From Paraburkholderia rhynchosiae (GTDB taxonomy: Bacteria; Pseudomonadota; Gammaproteobacteria; Burkholderiales; Burkholderiaceae), in the NCBI RefSeq assembly GCF_002879865.1, contig NZ_PNXY01000045.1, forward strand, positions 1 through 40,081: DNA of 40,081 nt, in the 5' to 3' direction. Positions 25,951 through 34,567 of the stretch are shown here, one piece after another (positions within the stretch are counted from its first letter, which is position 1; each line of letters begins with the position of its first letter). Under the pieces are notes generated by a model. That model was not told the origin of the DNA, did no database searches, and worked only from the letters and a program-made list of their open reading frames with translations. A program made the translations under genes and the position numbers.

Positions 25951-28193
25951 ATGAAATCTCCGATCCGGCCGAATTCGATGACGAGCAAAACGCCAGCTAC
26001 CTGGCTCCGTATCTTAACGCTCGTCGAGAGAATCGACCGTACACCATATTTCATCGCCATTCGCCGCGGGCTAGCGCTTCCCCTTCCGCTCATCATGGGT
26101 GGTGCGCTCGCGCTGCTTCTGCGCTATCCGCCATCTGCCGGGCTTCACAATTCCTGGCGGCACATTTTGGCCACCGGCTGGACGCCTTTGCCGACAACCT
26201 GCTCGCTGGGACCTTCGGAATCGGAGCGCTCGTCGCGTTATATGGCTTTGCGGACGTCCTGACAACCCTTCATAACCAGCGACCTGATCATCGTCACGTC
26301 AACCCTACAGTCGCGGCTATCGTCGTCGTGTCCTGCTTCTTTACGCTCATTACGGGAAATAGCGAAGCCACACTGAAAGCATCACTCTCACTTGGCCAGG
26401 GAATGCTGGGGGCGCTGCTGGTGGCCTCGCTCGGCGGCAGTCTGTTTCTGAAATTCTGCAGCATCCGTTTTCTGCGTATCCCGCTCAATAATCTGAGCAG
26501 CGATCTTCTCGTCGGCGACGTATTTACGGTGATGCCAGCTGGGATGCTGACCATCCTCCTGTTTGCGTTGCTTAAAGCCGCGTTGGTGTCGGCGGGCTGG
26601 TCCGACTTCGGTGGGACATTGAGCAATCTGCTGGCCGCGCCGTTCTCGACCTCTTCGAATAGTCTGCTTTTCAGCATCGGTTACGAGACAGCCGCTCAGG
26701 TGCTATGGCTCTTCGGCATCCACGGGCCGAATGCGCTTTACGCGATCCAGCTAAACGTGCTGATACCTGCATCGCAGGCCAACATGGCTGTAGTGGCGGG
26801 TGGCGGTCATGCGCCGTTTATCTTTACAGAAGGCTTCTTCCCCACGTTTGCGCGCATGGGCGGCTCCGGCGGGACGCTAAGTCTGATCCTGGCCCTTCTG
26901 CTGGTCAGCCGCACGGTTCGCGGACGGAAGCTTGCGCTGTTCATGATGCTGCCGGCATTGTTCAACGTGAACGAGCCGTTGCTGTTCGGACTGCCTCTGG
27001 TTTTGAATCCGGTCTATGCGATCCCGTTTGTGCTGGCACCGGTCGTACAGATCCTCATCGCCTATGTGGCCATCATCGCGGACCTGATGCCCCGGACTGG
27101 TTACAGCATTGCGTGGACGACGCCAGCGCTTTTCAGCGGTTACGCGGTAACAGGCTCGTTTGCCGGAACGTTGGTCCAGCTGCTCTCGCTGGCGGCAGGG
27201 GCCGCCATATATGCCCCGTTCGTCCGGATGACCGAGTATCTCGCAGCGAAGAAAGGTCAGGAGGTGCTTGCATCCCTTCTCCACATCGCGGAGTCACCAG
27301 AGACTAGCCTGAAGGCGAAACGTTGTCTCGATCTTCCTGGCGACGAAGGGAGGATGTCCGCGGCCTTGGCAGGCGATCTCGAGGATGCGCTCACGACGCA
27401 GGGGCAGATCTTCCTTGAATTCCAGCCACAAGTGGACTTTCGGACCGGACGTGTCTTCGGTGCCGAAGCGCTGCTGCGTTGGCAGCATCCTCTGCTAGGG
27501 CGGGTGGCACCGCCGGTTATCGTGACAATTGCGGAGGATGTCGACCGGATCGACCGCCTGGGTCTGGAAATCCTGTCACTCGCCTGCCGCCAGCGAAGCG
27601 TGTGGCGCGATGTCTTATCGGATGACTTTGTGATCGCCGTGAACCTGTCGCCCCGGCAGTTGCTGGATCGGGATTTTCATCGAAAGGTGATCGACATCCT
27701 GCAACGGGAAGACTTACCCCCTTGCTGGCTTGAGGTCGAGATTACGGAGTCCACGATGCTCCTTCCGGACGTCAATGCGATCGACAATTTGAAGCGGCTC
27801 CGTGAGGTGGGAGTCAAGGTTGCGCTGGACGATTTCGGAATGGGGCATACGTCGTTGCACTACCTGCGCGAACTGCCGCTGGATACAGTGAAAATCGATC
27901 GCGCTCTGGCCGATGTCAGTCCCGGTAGCGTCAACGAACATATCGTCAAGAGCATTGCCGATCTCAGCCGGACGCTCAATCTTTCGCTGGTGGTCGAAGG
28001 CATCGAGAACGAACGCCAGCTCAAGCGTCTCTCCGCGCTGGGCTGCGAGCGGTTCCAGGGCTACTTCTTCAGCCGGCCTCTCGCTGAAAACCCCTGCCTT
28101 GAGTTCGTGGTTGATGCTAATCGGGAGCGCCGGTTCGTAGCACGAGAGGAGAGATTTCTGCTCAATGACTGTGCCACTGTTCGTCAACCATAA
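25951..28193 (+). pseudogene. PTS EIIC-EAL phosphodiesterase fusion, split by a frameshift
   Basis: Two frames together encode one protein. The first (25951-26262) reads TLVERIDRTPYFIAIRRGLA then LPLPLIMGGALALLLRYP, the start of a lactose/cellobiose-type PTS EIIC domain. Near 26150 the reading moves to another frame, continuing LAAHFGHRLDAFADNLLAGT and, from about 26328, VSCFFTLITGNSEA and the rest of the EIIC helices (NVNEPLLFGLPLVLNP is typical). From about 27360 an EAL domain follows with FGAEALLRW, NLSPRQL, EITES, DDFGMGHTSLHYL, KIDRAL and QGYFFSRP, all consistent with active c-di-GMP hydrolysis. No EIIA/EIIB domains are present, so the EIIC part is probably a sugar sensor. The second frame alone (from GTG 26328) could still give a 621-residue EAL protein lacking the first helices. 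A sequencing error is possible. Confidence 0.85.
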
Positions 28194-28472
28194 CACCGCA
28201 ACCAACGTGGACCGGCCGACCGCCGGATCATGCAGACTGATGCCGTCAACGCGCGTTCATAAACGCGCCGTGATCGACGGCGTCGTGTCGGTTCCAACTA
28301 CGGCACTCAGGCGTTAAGTTCCTCAATGGAATGAATGGAGTGGCTTGACTTGTGTTTTTCCCTTATCGTCTCATGACCTCGGCACACTAAAATTCTGACA
28401 GGCTCTTCGATGGCGTTAGTAACGAAGCGGAACCCCGTCCCTCGCGTCAATCCGCCGCCAATCGCCGGTCCG

Positions 28473-28640
28473 TCATCGCCAAAGATCCGCCTTCACGCGC
28501 CCCAGCGCCGGCAGCCACTCGCGATACTGCGGCTGCCGGTAAATCTGCATCGACCGATACCACGGACTGTCGTCGCGTTCAAGCGTCCACAGCCCGTGCG
28601 GATTGACGTCGAGCAGCAGCCACGTCACACGCTGGACTGA
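28473..28640 (-). pseudogene. C-terminal scrap of a glycosyltransferase (TPR-linked type)
   Basis: The minus strand encodes VTWLLLDVNPHGLWTLERDD followed by SPWYRSMQIYRQPQYREWLP and ALGRVKADLWR. The pattern W.L....P...W...R.DSPWYP....FRQ.....W is the usual end of TPR-containing glycosyltransferases (family 9/41-like). Only about 55 residues are recognisable and the upstream part is unlike the family. The fragment lies next to the IS66 left end at 28836, so the gene was likely truncated by insertion and later decay. Confidence 0.55.
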
Positions 28641-28835
28641 CGCGCCGCGATACCCGTCGGCGTTGTATGTTAGCCATTCGTGACCGGGATTACACCCAGC
28701 ATTCCGGCTCCTGCTTCGTGCTAAACGGCAAAACGCCGCTCTGGCCGATGAATGGAGGAATCGAGGTCGTGGTAGCCAAACATGGGCGACCGTAGACCAA
28801 AATAGAAGTGTCACCGTTTCGACAATAGACTTGTC

Positions 28836-29420
28836 GTAAGCGCTAGTTTTCACGCACCTAGCTTCTGCCTTTGAGAAGGTCCACGATTGCGTCCGCAACC
28901 CAAACTTGCGGTCGCAATCCATGACCGAGAATGACCTGACCTTTTTGCCCTTGCGGGTGACACGCGTTGGTGTCGGCGGCAAGCGCAGTTTCCACCCGGC
29001 AGACAAGCGACGACTGGTCGACGCCTGCCTGCAGCCAGGCGCATCGCTGTCTGGCCTCGCCCTGAAGGCTGGGGTGAACGCCAACCAGTTGCGCAAATGG
29101 GTTCGGCTGCACGAACAGTCGACTTCCTCCGCGAGATTCAACACTGCTGTCGGGTTGTCGGCCTTCGTGCCGGTCGTCGCGATCGACGACGCGGCGCCGA
29201 CGATACATGTTGCGCAGCCGACACCTGAACTGGATCGCGCCGATCTGTCGCCACCGGCGACACAAGCTGCGCGCCTGTCGGCCAGATTGCCCAACGGTGT
29301 GAAGCTTGAGCTCGAATGCTCAGGGCGCGACGCCGCACTGGTGAGCGCGATGATTGCCGCACTGAGAGCCCAATGATGTTCCGGTTCGAGGCGAACATTA
29401 AGGTCTTCCTGCATCGGGGG
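28836..29420 (+). mobile_element. Truncated IS66-family element, left end
   Basis: The left terminus begins GTAAGCG, typical of IS66 ends, at about 28836, and is followed by tnpA and only the first residues of tnpB. TnpB homology stops at about 29420, where the sequence changes to something unrelated. The transposase gene tnpC and the right end are missing, so the element cannot move on its own. Confidence 0.7.
28921..29376 (+). CDS. tnpA: IS66-family accessory protein TnpA
   Basis: A 151-residue protein with the N-terminal helix-turn-helix typical of IS66 OrfA/TnpA: KRSFHPADKRRLVDACLQPG with ASLSGLALKAGVNANQLRKW. The C-terminal part (LPNGVKLELECSGRDAALVS) is the usual short tail. ATG at 28921 is preferred to one 15 bases upstream because it fits the family start. 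The stop overlaps the ATG of the tnpB relic. The frame is intact but, without TnpB and TnpC, it has no obvious function. Confidence 0.85.
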   Translation: MTENDLTFLPLRVTRVGVGGKRSFHPADKRRLVDACLQPGASLSGLALKAGVNANQLRKWVRLHEQSTSSARFNTAVGLSAFVPVVAIDDAAPTIHVAQPTPELDRADLSPPATQAARLSARLPNGVKLELECSGRDAALVSAMIAALRAQ

Positions 29421-29453
29421 CACGGTATCGCGACGATATTGCGCGGAGACTAG
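29373..29453 (+). pseudogene. tnpB: IS66 TnpB, first residues only
   Basis: The frame opens MMFRFEANIKVFLHRG, the family start, and then runs into unrelated codons to a TAG at 29451. About 15 of the usual 115 or so residues remain. Confidence 0.75.
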
Positions 29454-29701
29454 CCAATTCCCCCGGCTTTGTGCCTCGTGCCATCATGGTTAACCAATGG
29501 GCGCCCCCGTAGGCGTCGCAGGCGTACAGCTGCATCGCCTGGCGAACGCGCATCCGGACGCAAGGTTGGCCTGTCAATGACGGCAACCACGAGATCGATC
29601 GCGATCGGGCAAAACCTGGCTAGCCTTTGCCTGCCCTTCGCGTCAGGGAAAATACGGGCCGCCACCGCCCGGTGCGACCCATATGGCCCTGGATAGCTTA
29701 C
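29454..29701. other. Unassigned stretch between IS66 relic and CoA-transferase gene
   Basis: Minus-strand frames here (e.g. MQLYACDAYGGAHWLTMMAR near 29470-29530) have a protein-like look and distantly recall the GGAHHW segment of IS110 transposases, but the match is too short to claim. It is probably the edge of another decayed element that replaced the right half of the IS66 copy. Confidence 0.3.
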
Positions 29702-31717
29702 TCAGTACGCCCGATCCTGTGGCCGCTCATTGATGTACGGCGCCACTTCACGCTGCTCCAGTGCATCCCCAAGTTTCATGCGCAGAAAGCTGCTCGTCGT
29801 ATAGCGCGTTACTCCGGCATAAAACTGGTCGACGAGCCTGGTTACCGTCGCCGAGTAGCTTTCGATCAACTCCGGGTTTATAGAGAAGTTGTCATAGTTG
29901 ATGACGGCCTGCGGTTTGATCTGCATGCCCGCAAGGCGCGACTCAACATGGTCCCGGATCGCATCGATCTGATCCTGCGATCTCACCTGCAAGCCCTCGA
30001 AGTTGACGAAGAACATGTTCTTGTCTGCGTCGTAATTGAAGCGTTCTTCCAGCGGCAGAGAAAGCATCAGCGTGCGTAAGCCCATCGGAGCCGTGCGGAA
30101 AATGCGCTCGTCCATAAGGCGCGGCGGCCGGTCGATAACCGGCGCGAAGCCCATCTGCGCGACGATGTCGTTCTGCACGTCGATGCCGGGCGCGACCTCC
30201 GTCAGTTCAAGACCGCGCGGCGTGAGTGCGAACACGCAGCGCTCGGTCACGTAGAGCACGGGTTGTCCCCGCTTCGCCGCATATTCGCCGCTGAACGTGC
30301 GATGCTCGACCGCATTGACGAACTTCTGGCACGCGCCTTCCCGCCTGATCCGCAAACGCCCGTCTTGGATAGACACGTCGAGATTTCCCGCGTTGAATGT
30401 GCCGACGAACACAACGCGCTTCGCGCTCTGACTGATGTTGATGAAGCCGCCCGCGCCCGCGAGTTTCGCCCCGAACTTGCTGACGTTCAGATTGCCTTTG
30501 CGGTCGGCCTGCGCGAGGCCGAGGAATGCCACATCGAGCCCTCCGCCGTCGTAGAAGTCGAACTGATACGGCTGATCGACGATCGCCTGTGTATTGGTCG
30601 CCGCGCCGAAATTGAGCCCGCCCGCTGGAATGCCGCCGATCACGCCGGGCTCAGTCGTCATCGTGAACAGATCGATCGCCCCCTCTTCGTTCGCGACGCT
30701 GGCAATGCCTTCCGGCATGCCGATACCCAGATTCACGACGCTATTAGCCATCAGTTCCATCGCCGCACGGCGGGCGATGACCTTGCGTTCACTCAGCGCC
30801 ATCGGCGGCAGCGAACTTGCGGGCACCCGCAGTTCGCTCGCGAACGCGGGTGAATACGGCTCGGCGAAGGTCTGCCAGTGATGCTCGGGCCGTGCGACAA
30901 CGACGCAATCCACCATGATGCCCGGCACCTTCACCTGGCGCGGATCAAGCGTATTCGCATCGGCAAGCCGCTCGACCTGCACGATCACGATGCCGCCCGA
31001 GTTGCGCGCTGCCATCGCGAGGGCGAGCGACTCGAGCGTGAGCGCCTCGCGTTCCATCGTGATGTTGCCGCTAACGTCGGCGGTAGTGCCGCGAATGATC
31101 GCGACGTTGATTGGAAAGGTCTTATAGAACAGGAATTCGTCGCCTTCCACCAGCATCAGCTTGACGAGGTCTTCAGTTGTGCGGCTGTTCAGCTTGCCGC
31201 CACCGTGACGTGGATCGACGAACGTGTCGAGGCCGATCGTCGACAAATGGCCCGGCTTGCCCGCGGCAATATCGCGGAACAGATGGGAGATCACGCCTTG
31301 CGGCAGGTTGTAACCCTCGATGCGGCCATCGATTACAAGCTGCTGGAGCTTCGGCACCAGTCCCCAGTGCCCGCCGATTACGCGGCGCACGAGCCCTTCG
31401 TGCGCGAGATGATTGAGGCCTTTGGCCTGCCCGTCACCTTGGCCCGCCGCATAGAGGAGCGTCAGGTCCAGACGCGCGATCTTCTGTTCGGCCCTCGCCA
31501 ACGGCTCTGGATCGCGGCAAGCGGCGGCCTTCGCCTCGAAGAAGCGCTCTTCGAGCGCGATCGCCACTTCCTCGGCAAATCCCACGCCAACGAAGCCGCC
31601 CGTCGCAATCGTGTCGCCCGGGCGAATCAACTCTACCGCGGCGCGAGCGCTAACCACCTTGTCGCGGGCGAGGTTGCGCTCAGTGACGGGAAATGGGTAC
31701 TGGAATACCGGATGCAT
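29702..31717 (-). CDS. Acyl-CoA:carboxylate CoA-transferase (family I)
   Basis: A 671-residue protein joining the alpha-like and beta-like halves of family I CoA-transferases in one chain, as in propionate CoA-transferase and YdiF. N-terminal half: SARAAVELIRPGDTIATGGF then VGVGFAEEVAIALEERF, and VKLMLVEGDEFLFYKTFPIN with GNITMEREAL. C-terminal half: RRAAMELMANSVVNLGIGMP and the catalytic Glu356 in TMTTEPGVIGGIPAGGLNFG, with FNAGNLDVSIQDG. It moves CoA between short-chain acyl-CoAs and free acids; the exact substrates are not readable. It is longer than typical YdiF proteins (about 530), with an extra C-terminal part of about 120 residues. The ATG at 31717 has AAGGAGG before it. It stands alone, with no pathway genes beside it. 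Confidence 0.88.
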   Translation of the reverse strand: MHPVFQYPFPVTERNLARDKVVSARAAVELIRPGDTIATGGFVGVGFAEEVAIALEERFFEAKAAACRDPEPLARAEQKIARLDLTLLYAAGQGDGQAKGLNHLAHEGLVRRVIGGHWGLVPKLQQLVIDGRIEGYNLPQGVISHLFRDIAAGKPGHLSTIGLDTFVDPRHGGGKLNSRTTEDLVKLMLVEGDEFLFYKTFPINVAIIRGTTADVSGNITMEREALTLESLALAMAARNSGGIVIVQVERLADANTLDPRQVKVPGIMVDCVVVARPEHHWQTFAEPYSPAFASELRVPASSLPPMALSERKVIARRAAMELMANSVVNLGIGMPEGIASVANEEGAIDLFTMTTEPGVIGGIPAGGLNFGAATNTQAIVDQPYQFDFYDGGGLDVAFLGLAQADRKGNLNVSKFGAKLAGAGGFINISQSAKRVVFVGTFNAGNLDVSIQDGRLRIRREGACQKFVNAVEHRTFSGEYAAKRGQPVLYVTERCVFALTPRGLELTEVAPGIDVQNDIVAQMGFAPVIDRPPRLMDERIFRTAPMGLRTLMLSLPLEERFNYDADKNMFFVNFEGLQVRSQDQIDAIRDHVESRLAGMQIKPQAVINYDNFSINPELIESYSATVTRLVDQFYAGVTRYTTSSFLRMKLGDALEQREVAPYINERPQDRAY

Positions 31718-32695
31718 ACGGCCTCCTTGCTTGCGATTGCCGCGATTTTCGCCACGGCCGCACGCGGGCAACGGTTCGATTCCCGCTCGCCACACGATGC
31801 CCCAAGACGAAATTTAACAAGCCGCAAGCGGGCCGTCACGATTTATGAGCGCAAACCCGGTGAATCCGCAATTCGCCCAGCGCTATCGCTTGCAACAACC
31901 TGCAGTCTGACAGCCCACCCATGCGAGCAGATCCTCACGGGGTTTCGCTGGTCTGCAATTGGATTTTATGCTTCGCCAGCTACTTAGTTATACAGACTAA
32001 ATTCGATAAAAAATCATGGCAAATTGACGAAGCCGTCGCCCCGGGAACCGTCTGTTAACAATGGCGCGCCGCTCGCTACTGCGGCGCCGAGGCACCCCTC
32101 AGTAACCTCGGATCAGTCAGCCACTCCTCACGGGCTCCGATTTCGACATGTACAAAATCGGTGTGATCGGGACTGGCGCGACATCTCCGGGCGCGCTGAA
32201 CTGCAGCGCGTTGGGACGACGTGGTCGCAGACGCGCGTTAGTGCCGTGCTGGCTGTTCCCAGTGCAGTCGTTTCTGCTGACACCAATTATCTGCTCAACC
32301 CAGCCTGATCTGCGCCGGCCGAAACCGCCGGAAATCGGTAGTTGCAATGCGGAGCAGGCGTCCGGCGCATCCTTCACTGTCGTCGGTCCCATCCCGTAGG
32401 ACGGCAATGAACGTCACCACGGGCATGATTAAAATAATCGCCCTCAGAATGTCATGGTTCATGGCGACTCTTATGCGCCATTAGCCGGCGCGTCATTTGC
32501 TTTCCAAGTCTGCCCTCATACACGGTCGGCATTTGGCGGAGTTGCGGCGTCGGATCTGCCTGCGTCAGCTCATCCTGCTCATCGCAATCGCGAATGACCT
32601 GTGCGGAGAACGTTGCAAATTTGCCCTTCACTCGGTGGCGCCTCACACAGGCAGCCACATCTAACTGTATCCCGCGCCAAATGTGTCCCTGTTGT
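31718..32695. other. Nearly 1 kb without a recognised gene
   Basis: The right part near 31980-32030 is AT-rich and may hold the CoA-transferase promoter. A minus-strand stretch at 32460-32690 (GKFATFSAQVIRDCDEQDEL) looks somewhat protein-like but I know no relative, and the frame merges into the toxin gene in a different frame. I see no RNA gene or repeat. Confidence 0.35.
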
Positions 32696-33004
32696 TCAAT
32701 TGCCGGGACGCCGATACCGCAATTCCCTCTGGCTGCGAATGGCGGCCACCAGCACAACGTCCAGCTCAGCCACAAAACGATACAGCGCAAGATAACCATG
32801 CGCTCCGTTCGAAATGACCAGCTCGCGCATTGCTCCGGGACCACTAACAGGCCGTCCAATTTGAGGACTCGTCTGGAGGATGTCTAACGCGCGAACGATA
32901 TCGTCTATGTGTTCTGCGGCGTTCGCCGGATTGTATTCAAACAGGAAGTCGAAGATCCGGTCAAAATCATCGCGAACTTCAGGCGCCAGAACTATTCGCG
33001 CCAT
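32696..33004 (-). CDS. RelE/ParE-family toxin
   Basis: A 102-residue toxin starting MARIVLAPEVRDDFDRIFDF and including SPQIGRPVSGPGAMRELVIS with HGYLALYRFVAELDVVLVAA and RSQRELRY. The order two helices, then a four-stranded sheet with a final RxxRE segment, is that of the ParE/RelE superfamily. ParE members poison gyrase and RelE members cut mRNA at ribosomes; I cannot decide from sequence, but the RHH-type antitoxin partner favours ParE. The start overlaps the antitoxin stop by 13 bases, so the two are translationally coupled. It appears intact. Confidence 0.85.
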   Translation of the reverse strand: MARIVLAPEVRDDFDRIFDFLFEYNPANAAEHIDDIVRALDILQTSPQIGRPVSGPGAMRELVISNGAHGYLALYRFVAELDVVLVAAIRSQRELRYRRPGN

Positions 33005-33276
33005 CGCTTGACTTTCGGTGTTGCCGGATCGCGCCCTGCGGCCCGCTGGCCCAGATAGTCGCGCATGTCGGCCCACTCAATCCCGAGGCCGTTCTCCAGC
33101 ATGTCTGCGAGACGATCGTTACCTTCAGTGAGGAATTCGCGACGCAGTTCTTCGCTGGTGACCCTCTCGGCAATCGCCTCCAGCATGAAGCTGTGGGCTG
33201 TAGTTCCCGATTCTTCAGCAAGTCTAGAGATCCGGTCGCGGAGTTCCGGCGGAAGGCGGAGCGTGGTGGTAGACAT
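32992..33276 (-). CDS. Ribbon-helix-helix (CopG/ParD-like) antitoxin
   Basis: A 94-residue antitoxin. The N-terminus STTTLRLPPELRDRISRLAE followed by ESGTTAHSFMLEAIAERV is a classic ribbon-helix-helix DNA-binding domain: a short basic strand, then two helices. The remaining part, with GIEWADMRDYLGQRAAG, should bind the toxin. GAGAGG precedes the ATG. It should repress its own operon together with the toxin; an interrupted palindrome CACA-TT-TGTG at 33294-33303 lies just upstream and is a candidate operator half. Confidence 0.88.
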   Translation of the reverse strand: MSTTTLRLPPELRDRISRLAEESGTTAHSFMLEAIAERVTSEELRREFLTEGNDRLADMLENGLGIEWADMRDYLGQRAAGRDPATPKVKRWRE

Positions 33277-33293
33277 AGAGACCTCTCATGTGT

Positions 33294-33313
33294 CACATTT
33301 GTGCTACATCATA
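33294..33313 (-). promoter_or_regulatory. Promoter/operator region of the RHH-ParE module
   Basis: On the minus strand TATGAT (33308-33313) is a fair -10 element, followed by CACAAATGTG (33294-33303), an inverted repeat with a two-base centre, about 20 bases before the antitoxin ATG. Autorepression at such a site is usual for ribbon-helix-helix antitoxins. A -35 element is not clear. Confidence 0.4.
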
Positions 33314-33593
33314 CTCTCTCAAGTTTGCCAGCGCACGCAGCCATCCAAACCAAGCAGGTGAATTAGAGACGATAAAAGGGACGAGTGATGCGCCGAAGCG
33401 TCGTTCCAGGATAGCCGCATCAGTACCAGAGTCCGATTGGCGCATCCTGCGCCGATGGCGCTGCAGCGGACGCGAATCGCTGTCCGTCCAGCCTTCGCCT
33501 TCCCGTACATTTAAGCGGTTTGCGAAATGGTGGATCATTAAAATTAAGCCGCCCGGGCACAACCCAAGTGCTGAGAAAAGCTGCGCCGGCTCA

Positions 33594-33630
33594 TTGGCAA
33601 AACGCCTATAATGGTTGAGCATTTTGCCAA
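33594..33630 (+). promoter_or_regulatory. Promoter flanked by a 9-bp inverted repeat before the Xre-RES module
   Basis: TTGGCAAAA (33594-33602) and TTTTGCCAA (33622-33630) form a perfect inverted repeat. Between the arms lies TATAAT (33607-33612), an ideal -10 element. No good -35 is seen. The antitoxin start is at 33645, after an AAGGGGG ribosome-binding site. The layout strongly suggests an operator where the antitoxin blocks its own promoter. Confidence 0.7.
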
Positions 33631-33644
33631 AAGGGGGCGCCACC

Positions 33645-34100
33645 ATGACCATGATAGCTTTTGTACCGACCGGGGCCGGGAATCCGCGCCGCGCTGCGCT
33701 GGCAATACTTGAGCAACTGCTTGACGCACCCATTCGCAACGAGACCGACCTCGCTGAACTTGCGAGCGAGCGCGTCGCTGTCGAAGTGATCGACCGCCTG
33801 ACGGCCCAAGGGCTGAAAGCGGATGAACTTGCCTTCATCATTCCGCGGCGCACCCTGACACACAGGCGGCAGCAGCACGAACGTCTCTCGACCGAAGAAT
33901 CGGACCGCGCGATCCGCCTGGCTCGCATCCTGGCGCAGGCTGCGGCGGCGTTTGGAAATGCGACAAAAGCGATGCACTGGCTACGAGGCCCGCAGAAGCG
34001 CTTTGCCGGCCGGAGCGCACTTGAGATGGCGAGCACCGAACAAGGGGCGCGTCTGGTGGAGGATGCTTTGGTTCAGATCGACGAAGGATACTTTGCCTGA
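33645..34100 (+). CDS. Xre/MbcA/ParS-type antitoxin
   Basis: A 151-residue antitoxin of the RES-Xre (MbcA-ParS) type. A central helix-turn-helix region (about 50-100: LKADELAFIIPRRTLTHRRQ, ERLSTEESDRAIRLARILAQ) and a C-terminal toxin-binding domain (FGNATKAMHWLRGPQKRFAG, RSALEMASTEQGARLVEDAL) match the family. ATG at 33645 is chosen for the AAGGGGG site upstream. It shares one base with the toxin start (TGATG), a sign of coupled translation. It neutralises the RES toxin and should repress the operon through the inverted repeat at 33594-33630. Confidence 0.9.
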   Translation: MTMIAFVPTGAGNPRRAALAILEQLLDAPIRNETDLAELASERVAVEVIDRLTAQGLKADELAFIIPRRTLTHRRQQHERLSTEESDRAIRLARILAQAAAAFGNATKAMHWLRGPQKRFAGRSALEMASTEQGARLVEDALVQIDEGYFA

Positions 34101-34567
34101 TGGTCCTTTGGAGAATCAGCAACTATGCCGATCTGAAGGGACTTGGCGGCCTTCGTGCACCCGGCCGGTGGCACTTTACCGGGCAACCCGTCGTCTACCT
34201 GGCGGAACACCCTGCGGGCGCCCTTCTCGAAACACTTGTGCATCAGGAAATCGGCACTACCGCAGATCTCGCGGACACCTATCAACTGCTCAAGGTTCAG
34301 GTCGACGATGGCGTTATTATCTCCGAGATGGCGGAAACCGCCTATCCACCTGACTGGCGCGACGATCTGGCGTGGACGCAGGCTGCGGGGACCGAGTGGC
34401 TCACACGCGCCAGTTCCGCACTTCTCAAGGTGGCGAGTGCAGTGATGCCCTTTGCCTTCCACTACATTCTGAATCCCGCTCATGGAGATGCTGCTCGCAT
34501 TGAAATCAGCATAGCCATTGAAGTTCGCCAGGATCCACGCATTCTTCGGCTGTTAGCGCGGCCGTAG
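34100..34567 (+). CDS. RES-domain toxin (NAD-depleting family)
   Basis: A 155-residue RES protein. The N-terminus MVLWRISNYADLKGLGGLRA followed by PGRWHFTGQPVVYLAEHPAG and ALLETLVHQEI carries the conserved Arg and Glu of the RES motif, and SALLKVASAVMPFAFHYILN with PAH gives the Ser-containing segment. Studied RES toxins (e.g. MbcT, ParT, Res) consume or phosphorolyse NAD+ or transfer its ADP-ribose. The gene appears intact and directly follows its antitoxin. It ends at 34567 with no clear terminator. Confidence 0.9.
   Translation: MVLWRISNYADLKGLGGLRAPGRWHFTGQPVVYLAEHPAGALLETLVHQEIGTTADLADTYQLLKVQVDDGVIISEMAETAYPPDWRDDLAWTQAAGTEWLTRASSALLKVASAVMPFAFHYILNPAHGDAARIEISIAIEVRQDPRILRLLARP

Noticed and set aside
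28473..29423. A 316-codon minus-strand frame covering the IS66 tnpA
   Set aside because: Only its last 55 residues are protein-like (glycosyltransferase scrap); the rest is antisense to tnpA and crosses the IS66 end, so it is not one gene.
30878..31987. A 369-codon plus-strand frame opposite the CoA-transferase
   Set aside because: Shadow of the CoA-transferase gene; no family pattern and no ribosome-binding site.
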